DNA from: Skeletonema tropicum
Lineage: Eukaryota; Bacillariophyta; Thalassiosirophyceae; Thalassiosirales; Thalassiosiraceae
Length of the DNA stretch: 64,000 bases
Direction of reading: 5' to 3'
Assembly (NCBI GenBank): GCA_037178625.1
Contig: CM074129.1
Span: 2,294,001 to 2,358,000 of the forward strand
Within the stretch, counting starts at the first letter, position 1; each line of letters opens with the position of its first letter. A model generated the notes under the pieces. It searched no databases. It was not told where the DNA came from and worked only from the letters and a program-made list of their open reading frames with translations. Shown in pieces: positions 9,237 through 21,135 of the stretch. The position numbers and the translations under genes were made by a program.

Positions 9237-10124
9237 ATGTTGAAGCGCGTCCATCTATCCATCGCCTCATTCTTCATTCTCCTCAACTCTTACTTAGCGT
9301 TTGCGTTTAGCGCTAACATTGACCAAAGGTCGGTTGTGGGCTCTATCTCAAAATCTGCCATTGCTATGTCATCGACCGCTGCAACACCAAACTCGGAGCA
9401 GAAAACCCATCTTTACGTCCCGTCACAGCGAGACGAATACTACCAGGGGAATGTGGCGCAGTACCTGCTTGATTTACACGATGAGGGTGCTACGTTTAAC
9501 TTTTGCGGAGGAATGATGTTTCAATTGGTGCTCACACAGAAGCTACAAAATCATCTCACGTCAGTTGCTACCGATCCATCGAACGAAGGCAAACAGAAAC
9601 AACCCGTTATTCACCCAGCATCGCAATCGCTGATGTCACGCACACCAGAGTACAAAAAGTCTTCTTCCGCAGACAATATAGTTAGTTTCCATGGCCGTGA
9701 GCTGCGCAAGATTCCCACAGCTAATGGGGGTATGGGATTTGTTCTTCAGCTTAGCTATGCTGATCCATCTGGAACGTTGGAAGATGTATCTTCGTCGTCA
9801 GGTGCAGGAAAAGGTGCCGATGCCGCATGGAATGGAAAACCTGTCGATCCACAAGGCTGGAGCAAGGAAGAAATCGCAACGTATGACGGGTGGCGAAGTG
9901 ATCAGTTTCGTCAATGGAGAAAATGCAGCATGTATGAGGATGAGGGATACAGCACGTTCGGAAACGAGTTTGGCAATGAGGCTTTTGGATTAAATCATCG
10001 CTTCTTCTTACATCTGGATAATCAAAATAGAATGTGGCTCTCTGCTGAAGATGGTTGTGAAGGTACTCCTGCTGATGGGACTAATTTGATGAAGAAGTTG
10101 GGTGGAATGTTGTTTGGAAGGTGA
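9237..10124 (+). CDS. Predicted plastid-targeted protein of unknown function
   Basis: 295 residues, one exon. The N-terminus MLKRVHLSIASFFILLNSY is a clear signal peptide, and the following AFAFSA provides the A-F motif used for import into complex plastids. The mature part has no membrane helix that I can see. It includes a long polar segment (residues ~105-190), then KPVDPQGWSKEEI and WRSDQFRQWRKCSMYEDEG, ending with LMKKLGGMLFGR. I do not recognise the family. The ATG at 9237 is supported by the signal peptide that begins at it. Confidence 0.7.
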   Translation: MLKRVHLSIASFFILLNSYLAFAFSANIDQRSVVGSISKSAIAMSSTAATPNSEQKTHLYVPSQRDEYYQGNVAQYLLDLHDEGATFNFCGGMMFQLVLTQKLQNHLTSVATDPSNEGKQKQPVIHPASQSLMSRTPEYKKSSSADNIVSFHGRELRKIPTANGGMGFVLQLSYADPSGTLEDVSSSSGAGKGADAAWNGKPVDPQGWSKEEIATYDGWRSDQFRQWRKCSMYEDEGYSTFGNEFGNEAFGLNHRFFLHLDNQNRMWLSAEDGCEGTPADGTNLMKKLGGMLFGR

Positions 10125-10209
10125 ACAACTTTTCTTAAATCCTACATTTAATTCTTATTGTATATTATCTCAAAATCGATACTGTCTCTATCAATCTGTG
10201 ATACGTCTC

Positions 10210-11084
10210 TTAGCATGATTGGGTAAATCCAAAAGAGATGGCAACACTATTGATCGAGTCATTCTGGAACTCCTTTCCCAATGCACACTCTTCTGGAAAT
10301 TTTTCTCGGCTTGCTACAATATTGGATGATAGATGTTTTGGATGATTATACAATTTGGCAGGGTCCTGAAGCCAAATAGCATCGGCATCCGTGTAAAGAA
10401 CGTTTACATTCGGAAATGTGTTGATTATACGTCGCATGATGACAAGCCGTACCAGTACCACCCACAACTTGTCAAACCTATTCAGAAAGTGATCAGCATT
10501 CCTTAAGCCCCTTGCCTGGATTCAGATTGACCAATAGTGCTTCACACCTACATTTGTCAACTTGCCTTGCATTTCTGGAGAAGAGAAGGCTACAGTAATC
10601 TCTTCATAGGCCATTTCTGACGCGGCAAAAATACTTAGAATGCGTCCAGAGTTGTCATGTTGCTTGTAATGATCCAGCCACACACCAAATGTGTCGAGAT
10701 CGGTATTGTCGACCAAGACAACCACCATATCTTTCGGGTGATGTGCTGCCACTTCACTTAGGCGCTGAGATCGACAAACATACCATCCATCGATGGAAAC
10801 ATTGAGAGGTCCGGAGTGAAAGGAGAGAACTGTCCAAGATCCTGGACCTGGAATTCGTTCGAGTATGATTTCAGGCTGTCTGGGAAGGGATTCGTACGCA
10901 ACGCAGTTGATTTTGGATCAGTGAACTCATTAAGGACGTTTAAGTTTAAGTTTAAAAGGCGACGGTGTGTTTGTGTTTTATTCTTCACTCCAAAGTAGAA
11001 GAGTGAACCTACTGTTAGGAACAGAACGGAGACAATCGACAGTGCCGTGCTTCGTTGATAAGGGATTAGATGTTGTCGCCACAT
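10210..11084 (-). pseudogene. GT77-like glycosyltransferase remnant
   Basis: The 11084 start gives a cytosolic tail and one membrane helix (ALSIVSVLFLTVGSLFYFG), a type II Golgi topology. The coding signal then moves to another frame at about 10880-10960. There the stretch containing RIPGPGSWTVLSF, then DGWYVCRSQRLSEVAAHHP, is plainly protein-like. It runs on to KHYWSI, where a TGA at 10522 interrupts it, and resumes in the same frame with NADHFLNRFDKLW and the donor-binding motif YTDADAIWLQDP (DxD within nucleotide-diphospho-sugar transferases of the GT77 type). The C-terminal part after SREKFPEE is atypical and short. One frame change and one nonsense codon suggest a decayed gene. Short unannotated introns are the alternative, but I found no splice pair of reasonable length. 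Confidence 0.6.
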
Positions 11085-11457
11085 TGCTGATTGCTGTTGT
11101 TCTGAAAGTTTTCAATGTCAAAATGGCTACGATTACGATGGTTTTATGTCGACGATTGCTCGATACTTTGCTGGTGATAGAAAAGTAGAGGCACGGGCAT
11201 CAATACCATATCGGACTACATCATCTTGGGAGAATGGTGCAAAAAGCCAGAAGGCTCAAAGACCTTGCACGAACTAGGAATCATATTATAAATCGCGAAG
11301 ACATAAACTACTTACTTAGGAAAGGGTTGGGCCGAGGATTTACAGTATCTTTTCTGTTTTGTCAGAATCGTCAATAGATTTTGGACTGGCACTCTAATTT
11401 CGAAGACTGGGATTCCTCACCAAATGCTCCCAAGCAGACACCCATCTGCAACAGACG
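11085..11457. other. Intergenic, divergent promoter region
   Basis: Lies between the minus-strand glycosyltransferase remnant and the plus-strand F-box gene. I see no other feature. Confidence 0.4.
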
Positions 11458-14133
11458 ATGACATCGTTGCTTTCCGCAACAGAAGGTTCCGATTTCCGAT
11501 CCAAAGCAATTGTTCTTCAACGCTGCAATCTGCTTCGCATTGCACAATGCCAGCGTGCTCTTGTTGCAGAGCAACGGCAACGGCCCGAAATGGAAGGCAT
11601 TTCTACAGCAAACATGTCCAAGCGGCCGTTCTCTCCTAAATCACGGGCTCACGCTCGTCCGTCGGTCAAACGATGTCCATCTGGCGGCGAAGATATCGAC
11701 GCTGCAAGAAAAGCAGCCAATAAAGATATCGATCTTCCTGAAGAACTTTGCGATGACTCTCTCTTACACGTTTTATCCTACGCCGACACACCATCCCTTG
11801 TCCACTTCGCCCGAGGCACCAATAATGCAATAAGAGACCGATGTCGTACAACGCTTGATTATAAGATATGGAAAGATGCGTTTGACTGCCACAACCTGGC
11901 GCCATTGGACACCGAAACCAATTCAACCGATTATTACAACGCTCTTCGTCGGCGACTAACCCTCTTCTCCAATCTCAGCGGTAAAGCGAAGAGGAAGCAG
12001 CTCAAGAATTCCTATAATTTACCGAGTAGGTTCTTTCATTTTGTTCCGATACTACCGAATGACTTAATGCACTATCCGCCTAACGGTTTAGACAACAATA
12101 GTGCCAATGATATCGACTTTCACTTAGTGGATTCTCATCATCATGGCGGCAATGATATTGCAGCCCATGAAGATGATGATAGTGAACATTTGATTGACTT
12201 GGAAGATGGTGATGTGAATGATATGGACAATGATGATCTTGATCAAACCATGTACTCGTCAAATTTAGACCCTCCGCCAGTAGAATTCTCCTGTGATTCT
12301 TATGCACTAACCTCTGCTGGGACAGGATCCGAACTAGTTTTCCTTAATCCCTTCTCGGGTACGGTTGAAGTTAGAAATGTGCTTGATAATGCTGTTGGGA
12401 ATGACGAATCTATTCTTGAACAAGCCATGTTGCAAGCAAGTGAAAGCATTTTAAACCAACGACAACAGCATGATTCCTCTTCTCTTCACAACCATGACGA
12501 TGAGGGCAGTGAGATTATTGCTGGTGAAGCATTTCATCGAAGTAGCATGTATGATACTGCACCAAAGCAGGTTTTGTACTCTGTAGATGATTATTTTGAT
12601 CTGGATCTGAATGAGTACTTTGGAGAGCATACTCCATTCCAAAATAAAAGAGCATCTGGCAATGTAACAAGTGATTGGGTCGGAGTTGACTCTCATTCTG
12701 CTTTATCAGAATCAAAATCTTTGACTGGCACTCTGATTGGCGCCGCAAGAATATTGACGATGGAGTCAGAGGGACGTGGCGAAGAGGAATTAGCGTGTAC
12801 TGAAGTTTTCACATGGTCCAACTTTGATCACGAAACTGGCGAAATTGTAGTTGGAGACAGTAACTCGACGCCTTATTGCTTCAAGCATGTTGTTAAAGTT
12901 GCGGGTTCATTTTACTTTTTGGATGTCTGTGCAAACAAACACAAAGTATTTGCCGCATTTCAAGCTGGCAGCTGCCCGTTTGAAGTGATCACACATGACG
13001 ATGGAGAAGTGAGAAGAAGGGCTAGAAGCAACCGTGCCTTGGCGGAGATAAATGATGACAATGATTCAGTGGTAAATGAAGATGGCGAACCAATCCGTAT
13101 GAGCAGAACCATCTTTTGCCTTCCACTCATGAAATGTGATGATACACAACCTTCTACTCCAGAGTCTATCCGCTCACAGTTTCCAACTCCAGATTCATCA
13201 ATCAAAGCACAGTACCCAGTTTCCTCGTTTTCTATAGATCCAACCGGAAATAAGCTTGTTGTCGGCACAGTTAACGGTACTGTAGAGATTTGGGATACAA
13301 GTCGAAGCACAAAGCCCAGACGTATTCAACTTCTAAGTGTACGACAAGCTTTCTTGAAGCGTCATCGAGCCATGACTTTTGACGAGAGAAACACTTCGAA
13401 GCATCTAGACTCAAGTGAAACTACTGTCGGCAAAACTTCTGATAACGAGCCTGAAGATGACGCTACTATCAGAGAAAGCAATATCCACGATGACATCGCT
13501 CTACTTTCAATTGGCGAAGAAGAGTTCCCTCACAAGCACCCAACAAGCAAAATATCTCAAATCTATCTTCCTCGGCATTTGACTGCACAGAAATGCGGAT
13601 TTGTTACAAAGCAGCGCAATGCTGAGCATGGCACAACTCTCTTACTATGGCAAACACCGAACATGTTCTTGGAAGAGACTGGCAAGTCAACTGATCACTT
13701 TAAGGTAACTGCCATGATCAATGTCCCCCTTTCAGCACAATGCCATCCAGAGGTGCATTACGATGGTCGTCGTCTACTTGTCTTTGGTAAGGACCATATT
13801 GGACTCATCGTTCTTGTGTACCATGTGCTTGGGACTAGATTTGATCAAGATGAATTCAATGATCCTGACAAGACAAAACAAAATACAAAAGGGGAAGAAT
13901 CTGGTGGAGTCATCAATCTTGACGAGGACCGTCGAGTGAAGTTTGTCAACCGCATCCGCCACGCTGGCCTCGATGGACTTGAATACTTCGATAGTTTGCT
14001 CATGACAGCCAATGAGAGGTATATTGTTCTTAATACCAAGGCAGGCCATTTGATTGGATGTGATGGGCGCAATGCTTCTGAAGGACTTCTTATTATCGAC
14101 TTAGAGGATTCACCGAACAACATTAAGGCGTAG
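11458..14133 (+). CDS. F-box-like protein with C-terminal beta-propeller-like region
   Basis: 891 residues from the first ATG; later ATGs at 11590 or 11614 (MSKRPFSPK) are equally credible and would drop a low-quality N-terminus. An F-box-like motif, LPEELCDDSLLHVLSYADTP, starts near residue 94, followed by FARGTNNAIRDRCRTTLDYKIWKDAF. A long acidic, Asp-rich linker (residues ~205-260) follows. The second half contains a WD-like blade, SIDPTGNKLVVGTVNGTVEIW, and several beta-rich stretches ending with NERYIVLNTKAGHLIG. The layout is that of an SCF ubiquitin-ligase substrate receptor. The substrate is unknown. Confidence 0.7.
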   Translation: MTSLLSATEGSDFRSKAIVLQRCNLLRIAQCQRALVAEQRQRPEMEGISTANMSKRPFSPKSRAHARPSVKRCPSGGEDIDAARKAANKDIDLPEELCDDSLLHVLSYADTPSLVHFARGTNNAIRDRCRTTLDYKIWKDAFDCHNLAPLDTETNSTDYYNALRRRLTLFSNLSGKAKRKQLKNSYNLPSRFFHFVPILPNDLMHYPPNGLDNNSANDIDFHLVDSHHHGGNDIAAHEDDDSEHLIDLEDGDVNDMDNDDLDQTMYSSNLDPPPVEFSCDSYALTSAGTGSELVFLNPFSGTVEVRNVLDNAVGNDESILEQAMLQASESILNQRQQHDSSSLHNHDDEGSEIIAGEAFHRSSMYDTAPKQVLYSVDDYFDLDLNEYFGEHTPFQNKRASGNVTSDWVGVDSHSALSESKSLTGTLIGAARILTMESEGRGEEELACTEVFTWSNFDHETGEIVVGDSNSTPYCFKHVVKVAGSFYFLDVCANKHKVFAAFQAGSCPFEVITHDDGEVRRRARSNRALAEINDDNDSVVNEDGEPIRMSRTIFCLPLMKCDDTQPSTPESIRSQFPTPDSSIKAQYPVSSFSIDPTGNKLVVGTVNGTVEIWDTSRSTKPRRIQLLSVRQAFLKRHRAMTFDERNTSKHLDSSETTVGKTSDNEPEDDATIRESNIHDDIALLSIGEEEFPHKHPTSKISQIYLPRHLTAQKCGFVTKQRNAEHGTTLLLWQTPNMFLEETGKSTDHFKVTAMINVPLSAQCHPEVHYDGRRLLVFGKDHIGLIVLVYHVLGTRFDQDEFNDPDKTKQNTKGEESGGVINLDEDRRVKFVNRIRHAGLDGLEYFDSLLMTANERYIVLNTKAGHLIGCDGRNASEGLLIIDLEDSPNNIKA

Positions 14134-14206
14134 ACATAAATGTTTCTTTTTTATATTATATTGTAAAAAATGCCACAGAGTGTTAACTTTTAGGATAATA
14201 TTATGT

Positions 14207-17200
14207 TCAGACACAATCTAATACGTCTTCAAGACCTATCATTTTGCCGACTTTATCCTGAAGAGGGAAAGCAAACTCTTCAACAAGGGAGAGGAGAAAG
14301 TGTAGCTTCACCTTCTTCGTAAATGTTGCCTTTTTTCTACTGCTCATCTCGGGAAGATTCTCAATACTCCGAGCGAGTTCAGATAAAAACTCGTCCCTAA
14401 CAATTATTGCAGGAGAAGAATGGTCGATAACCACACTCTCCTCCGAGCAAAAGAGCCATGCTGTGTAGCACACTACGGAGCCTAAGCTATCAAGACAAGT
14501 CTTGGCCTCCGAGGCGCAACATTCTGCACTGGCGCGTTCAATGGTACTCAACTCATTGAGGTCGTGGTCCAAAATCCACTTTGAATGGCGAACTAGACAT
14601 GATGTTGTATGCCTAACCACCGCTTTTAGCACATTTCTCAAGCCTTCGCACTTCAGCACTTTCACGGTGGGCATGAACTTCATTGATGTCGCATCAAACG
14701 TACAATTTGTCGAGGCCAAATCATTGCCTTGCAGCTCAGTTTTCAGCATCAGAGAAAGCAACTTCGACCCACATGCTGCCATTTGAAGTCCCTGCGCGAG
14801 TCGACGGCCAGAGATTGCATTTTCAGTTTGAGTAATCGATTGAGATAGCAATACTTCAACATCATCCCACGAGGAAGGACCGAAAATTGCAGAATCATCC
14901 TTTCGCATAAGATGTGAAGAAGCTGACACAAGCGCACAAGCGTAAGAACTTGCAAGTTGAGTGCGGAGTGGGTCCTTAAAATAAACACTAGAGCCTTCAG
15001 CCTTTGGACCGAACTTGATCAAGTCCATCAGTTTTTCGACCAAATGTATAGGGGGCACAATTTTCTGAACACAAAGCATATTTCGCAGGAGACTGGCTCC
15101 AGTTTGAGGTTCAGGAGAATTCAAGGCACACCAAATGACATTTGCAAGACCCGGTGGAAAGTCTCTAGCCCTTCTTTTGTTTCCGACTGTGTTGGCGTTA
15201 TCACTGGAGTCTTGCGACTCTTTGTGTTGCTCATCAACGGGACTGCCTTCCAGCCATTGTCCAGCATCTACCTTAAGTCGTTTGACAGATCTCACCCCCT
15301 TCTTCATAGGTGTATCGGCGGTAACTTCGTCGAGATCAATTTTGGTGTACAGAACCGATCTGACTACCTCTCTCTTGACAGGTTTTGTGCGCTCTTTAGT
15401 TTCCTCCATTTTGATATTGACTGACCTCTCAACTTTGGTTTTCGGTGCACTTTTGTTGGATATCGACTTTTTAGCTGCATTAGGCCTAGCTGAGGCTGAC
15501 TCCTTCATTGCTGCCAACTTTTCTCTCATTTGACGACGCAGACGCGCAGTGCTAGCCACACTTGAACTCGATGATACTGGCCACAAACTGATGTCCTTCT
15601 GAGGGATGTCAATCAAAAGAGTAGAAAAAACTCCAGCTGCCACTTCTGCGTAATCAAACGATTCACAAGTTCCGTCAGAAAACTCGACGCAAAAATTCTC
15701 CCCTTCGCTAGATGATGTTACCAGACCAGCCCGATATTGGTATTTGCCACTGCTTTCATTGGCAGGCATCACAGTTTTCTTGTTAATCACCCAGCCCCCC
15801 TTCACATCAGCGCGTTTAATCAGTCTAATCTTATCCTCATTCGTAGGGATATTGAATTCGAACTGAAGGAAAAAGAGAAAAGGAGACAAGCATTAGAACA
15901 TCATGATTCCACAGGAGTCGCATCAAGATTAAAATACTAAAAGAACTCACATCGCCATCAATGTATAACACATCACATCTACTGCCATCTTCACTAATAC
16001 TCGAGATTCTGCCACGATACCATCTTCCCTCATGTCCTGGGCGGAGTCCATTCTGATGGAAGCAATCAACAGAATCGCCGACGAAAAAGGAGTCGGGATA
16101 TTCATGGCCATCTGCTTTCTCCACATCCTTATCTGGAAAGGGTAGGGTGTCCTTTTCTTTATCAGCATACAATATATCAATCTCATATGCTTGCTTTGAA
16201 GACGACTTTTTGTTCTTCTTTACTCGGTTCACTGTTCCAAAGTACCACTCTAGTTGAGTTTCATCAAACCAATCTTTAACCTCAAAGCGAGCTTTCACTA
16301 AATCACCCTTCTTGATCATCTCGTTTACTCCACCTTCTACTTCTTCTTCTTCTTCTACGTCTTGTATTTCAGCTAATGACTTTGAACTCTCTAAACCATC
16401 AACTGTGGGATCTAGAATTGCAACGTCGGCCTTATCTCCATCACAATATGTAGACTTATTCGGCGATTTAGGACCCATCGGAGATTTCTGGAGTTTCTTA
16501 TCTAAGCGCTTTGCAACGGTCGTTTTAGTCGCACTCTTGACACGTAAAGTTGTTGGCGATGTCGTCGCAGTAGTAACAACGCGTGGTGCATCTTCAACCT
16601 CTTCGACGGATGGTGAGGACTTTACATTGGACAAGGTAGTTCCGTTTCTTGGAGTCTTCAACGCAGTTTTCGATGCACCCGTTTTTGACTGTTTCGTTGC
16701 ATCAACAAAAACAATGTCGCCCTCGTCAGTTAGATTCAATACAGCAGGAGTTGTCTTTTTCTCACCACTGTTGACACTCGTTCCACGTCTTAAGCGTTTC
16801 TTCGTTGTCGTCTTGGCCGATGCAGCTCGTTCCTCATCCTCCACAACAACAACAACCTCATCTTCCATCTCCACATGCCTGGCAACAACAGGTTGCTGTA
16901 CCTTCGCTCCACCGTCCTGCAATGATTCCAAACCAACAACGCAAAAATACAGTTTTTCATTGGAGTAAAATTCAATTGCATCTCCCAACCGCAACGTCAT
17001 CTTTTCCCCTTTGGATAAGAAGGCGACCTTCCGAGAACCTCTCCTGGTACGATGGACAGTGACCCCATTACTTGCATTGTCACTGACTTGGAGTGTAACA
17101 GTCGATTGTTGATCGGATAATTGACTACTACTACTACTCGTGCTATTCTTTGTAGAGGACGATGCTGCCGATGTCTGGGACAATACATGATTATTATTTG

Positions 17201-18308
17201 GAGAAGATGATTCATCCACCATCACGGTGGTATTATTGTCTGATTTGACTCTAACATTGAGAACCGTAATGTGGTTTCGACTGACCCCCCTGCACATATT
17301 GCTGATTCCCAAATCCACAAAATTCAGTTTTGCATTGGCAGAAGTGGAGGATCTACCCAAGATTGCCCCATTAAAGATTCTTCGTGGTGTCCATGATGAT
17401 TGTTGTTGTTGTTGTTGTTGTTTTGGCCGTGGTGGTTGATCTGGACGACGTGCATTGGCCACAGCAGTGGAACATGTGATTTCGTGTGGATTAATGACTC
17501 GGACTAATGCAAGTGCTTGAATATTTTTACTACCCTTCTTTTTGGAAGGAGAAAGTGACTTGGCTACAGCTGATGATGATGATGATTTTGCGGTGGTGAT
17601 GCCATTTGTTTTCTCCACGCTTTTTTTTGTAACTGCCGTCTTAGTTTTGTTGGGGATGGCGATGGCCTTGTCCCTCTTTCCCCGTCGTTGCTTCATTGAT
17701 GGTTGCTGCTGCTGTTTGGATGACGCTGAAACAATTTGATTGGCAATGCTGGACGCCAAGCCGCCCAATGACGCAAAGTTGTTGGGGTCTTCTTTCGCCG
17801 TACCAGTATTTTTTGCAGCAGCATTGCTGCCTAAACCGTCACTGCCCTCTTTTTTATTATTTGACGGGGCATCCTCTGAGCTACTGGATTGTGTCAAATC
17901 ATACAATGTTGTTGCAACTGCGGTAGTAACAGCTGATTTTGCGGCAGGCGATGATTTCTTCGGAGTGGCAATTTTACTAGAGACGTCATTTTTCACAGTA
18001 GGGCTGGAAACTACTTTGCGTCGTTTCAACGGTGATTCCAAATTCTCATCGTCATCTTTAGTGCCGCCAGCATTGTTGTTGCGTTTCACAGACGCTGATT
18101 TTGGAGGAGATGAGGCAGGTGTCGATTCGGAGCGCTTTTTGACCGAAAATCCAAAGCGGGTCAAATCCATACTGGGAGATACGCCGCTGATCTTCTTTTT
18201 CTTCTTCTTGCCGCTGGATGATGGAGTCTTCATGATTGGGATGTTTGGTAACGATCTCTTGAGTGTATCAATAATGTTGTAATCGGTCAAGAGGGCACAG
18301 TGTTGCAA
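14207..18308 (-). CDS. FHA- and Tudor-domain chromatin/DNA-repair-type protein (two exons)
   Basis: The two frames join through a canonical intron at 15863-15950 (GTGAGT start, pyrimidine-rich TTTCTCTTTTTCCTTCAG end), giving exons 15951-18308 and 14207-15862 and about 1337 residues. The N-terminus is basic and low complexity with KKKKKK runs and many Ser/Lys motifs. An FHA-like fold is split by Ser-rich insertions: GAILGRS, CRGVSRNHITVL, then NGVTVH and GDAIEFY. Two or three Tudor-like barrels follow: KKGDLVKARF with LEWYFGTVNRV, then VGDSVDCF with EGRWYRGRISSI and CDVLYIDGD, then YQYRAGLVTSS with FCVEFSDGT. The C-terminal ~300 residues are helical and unknown to me. FHA plus Tudor suggests binding of phosphorylated partners and methylated histones. 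The start could be MKTPSSSG, 25 codons in. Confidence 0.8.
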
Positions 18309-19128
18309 CCATGGTGTATGTAGACGTACTTAGTTGGCCCAGTAGAGTTTTGAGTATTAGTAAGTAGTAGCGGTTCAAAGATTGGAATTTACTTGCACGG
18401 AGTCATTGTACGTAGGAATCAATACTATATCAGCTGTCATGCAGCACCTCTCGATCAATGCTGCAAGAAAGCGGGTCTGGTCTTGCCCAACCGTGCGAAA
18501 AGCTCCACCGTTTGGCAGATGACAAGAACATTACTTTCCAAAGGCTATACATATAAGGAAGGCAAGAAGAGGAAGGCTGCGCTGAGATAGAACTCTGATG
18601 AGGAGGTATCTATATGACACTGAGAATGAGATAAGGAATAGGCACGAAATAATGTATTTCGAATTTTGTTTGAGCGCTATGCCTGCTGTGTGTGCTGAAC
18701 AAGATTTGTTTTTGCAAGTTACATACTTATAAGTATTATCTATTTTGACTGCGTAAAATAAAGCTCGGATTGAGTGCGGTTCATGCTAACAAGGCAGTAC
18801 ATAGCGTGTTGAAGAGAGTCGTCCGCTTGCACTTGAGTTCCTCTAACGAAGGTAATGCTCGAGTCGACGGTATCGTCGTAAGAATGGAAGATATGTACTC
18901 TGGCGTAATGCCTATCAGCAATGGCTACTACTGCAGCCATTGCTATTTAGAAGCCGAATTTCTTCCCACTAAATTTGTTCCAAGAAGTAAAATCAAGCAT
19001 ACTTATCTACTTAGACCTTAGTCTTAGCATGCATGAGAAAGATCTTAGACTGCAGGTTGAAAACCTGTCCGTCGTTGAAGATAGGTATCTCTAATACGGG
19101 CGCGCATTTCTATCTCTCTCGCATATAG
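18309..19128. other. Intergenic, no supported gene
   Basis: Only short frames without family features. Holds the upstream region of the FHA-Tudor gene. Confidence 0.5.
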
Positions 19129-20510
19129 TACCGTCTATACCTTAGATCGTGTCCGTGTACATAACCCCACTATTGCAGTCCGGACATGTTCACCCCCCTG
19201 CGTGGATGCACGGACACATTCTAGAATCCGGACACTTTCAAGCGTTTCTTAGTAAACGTCTAACAACAAATACTTAAATTAATCTAATCCAACTGCGCAT
19301 TGCCTTCGTCCTCGTCGTCAATGATGCCAAATGCACTATCTATCATTTCAAAGTCGTCTTCGTTCCCATTTTCCACATCTTCAAGATGGTGCTAATACTT
19401 CGTTGTGGTAATAATATCCGTGCTGGGTAATATGGGCGAGGCTGCCCGAGTCTTGTGAATTGGAAGAGAGATTGTGAGGAAAGCTTTTATATGAATTCTG
19501 CGAAAACAAAACAATCAATGATCCTGTTAGGGGTGTATAGGCTTAAGATACAAGTGGAGATGGACGTGTTGGTGTGCAATTATTCCTACGATCATACAAT
19601 TGTAACGACTTGTACGACTGGAGGAAATGAACGCAACCCAAAACCAAGCAGTCGAATGACGGAAAGAGGTGCACTAAACATGATCTGGTGGTAATCGAAT
19701 TGGCAGCTACAACATCTTTCTTTATTACTGGATTTCCGTAGAGCAACTCTTACTTGATTGATTAAGTAATAATTGCTGGGAAGCACATGTAATGTAAATT
19801 GTTTATCATCTCTAGAGTAGACATTTAATGAGGTGCATGACCAAAGGAACATATCAGGGTAATGTTTCTCCGCCACTTATTTGATTTACTGGAATGAATG
19901 AACATTGTTGACCCCTGAGATTGCAGAGTCTAATGGGAGATTTAATTGAACCTCTCTTGGCCTATATTATGTTAGACCACGAGTGCAGTGTCATTAAATA
20001 TCCTCCAATCACCGCCCCCTACTAGGTAACACACCATGGTGTTATTTGCAGTGATATCGTTCTGTATCGACGGTTACAAATCGATATGTCGGTTTGGAGG
20101 GTGAAAAAGTGCCGCTGATGTAAGGGTCGATACGTCAATACACGTTGGATATCGCTAGTCACGGACAACACCATTCGAATCAGTGTTGAAAATAGGTCTA
20201 GGATCTATGCTTATGAGTCTATAGATGGTTTTGCGACGGTGTTAGAGGTATTGTCAATGCATCGATAGCGTCATCGTGTTCTGTGATTTTTTGAGTTTTT
20301 GGATCCGGGGCAAAAATGTTTTTTTTTGGGACAAGAATTCTCAGGTCTCATGGTCGGTGTGTTGGATCTGCCAAAGCGCAGCAAAATGTGCTAGAAAGTG
20401 TCCGGTTGAGGGCGGACACTACCGCGAAAAAGGATGCGGACACGTCCTTACCCCTGGAAAAACAGTGCGGACAATAGAAAAATCCGGACACGATCTAAGG
20501 TAAAGACGGT
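19129..20510. mobile_element. Non-autonomous TIR element, about 1.38 kb
   Basis: The left end, TACCGTCTATACCTTAGATC, and the right end are inverted repeats differing at one position within the first 26 bases. Similarity continues inward for about 120 bp with repeated GTCCGGACA-type words on both sides. The interior has no recognisable transposase. A Mutator-like or other TIR class is possible. I cannot identify a target duplication, partly because another element abuts the right end. Confidence 0.75.
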
Positions 20511-20513
20511 ACC

Positions 20514-20781
20514 CTGATTTATGGTGATAACGAGACCACTTCCAGAAAACGAGACCAGTGATCGAGTCTTGTTTTGATAACGAGACAAGTCCATCAACAG
20601 GTGAAAACGTTAGTGCACGTGTAAATACGTGCTGTTTGTAGGGTTGTTTGTAGGAGAAACGAGATCTCTTCTTGATAACGAGACCATTTTTCAATAACGA
20701 GACTATTGTCTCGAGGTGGCCTTGGTAACGAGACCAGGCAAAAAGTCAAAACGAGACCAGTCTCGTTATCACCATAAATCA
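20514..20781. mobile_element. MITE with 22-bp perfect TIRs and internal AACGAGACC repeats
   Basis: Begins TGATTTATGGTGATAACGAG and ends with its exact inverse (20760-20781). The 268-bp interior carries about eight copies, in both orientations, of the word AACGAGACC, a typical subterminal transposase-binding arrangement. Flanks share ACCC, which may be a short target duplication. It lies immediately beside the right end of the preceding element. Confidence 0.85.
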
Positions 20782-20944
20782 CACCCTGGTCCAGAGCCCA
20801 TTTAACTTCATTTATCTTTTCCCCTTTTCTCCCTTTAATTATATGTGATTATTTGTTACCTACAAGTACTACCTACCTAAACACTTCACCAAACCATTTT
20901 TGTTAGCCCATCATCACACAAAATCCACAAATTCCATCGCCACC

Positions 20945-21135
20945 ATGGCGATACTTCGCCGCACGCTAGTACCTCAGGGAGTGGTCGGCTACCCGGATCG
21001 ATCATGTTAAATCGTCTCTAAATCGACTTGAGAATCGATTTAGGCCAGTCGATCCGGGTACACAGTCAATATTGAGAGAGCTAGAGAGTATTTTCAGCGG
21101 CAGTGTCGTGTGTTGTGGAAATCAATGGGGTCAAC
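20945..21135 (+). repeat. Hairpin-bearing repeat, copy A
   Basis: Shares with 21309-21480 the words CGCTAGTACCTCAGG, GTCTCTAA, TATTTTCAGC and GTGTCGTGTG at the same spacing. Between them, 20991-21001 and 21049-21059 form a perfect 11-bp stem (ACCCGGATCGA), with a possible inner stem (TAAATCG with CGATTTA). A short frame (ATG at 20945, TAA before the inner loop) reads LVPQGVVGY, similar to LVPQEVVNY in copy B, so it may instead be the relic of a coding 3' end. Confidence 0.6.

Noticed and set aside
10489..10524. 36-nt GT-AG stretch that would remove the TGA in the glycosyltransferase
   Set aside because: Far shorter than the 85-100 nt introns seen elsewhere in this window.
18855..18885. Cloning-vector-like string CTCGAGTCGACGGTATCG
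   Set aside because: It differs from the common polylinker and the neighbouring sites do not follow, so contamination is not supported; probably coincidence.
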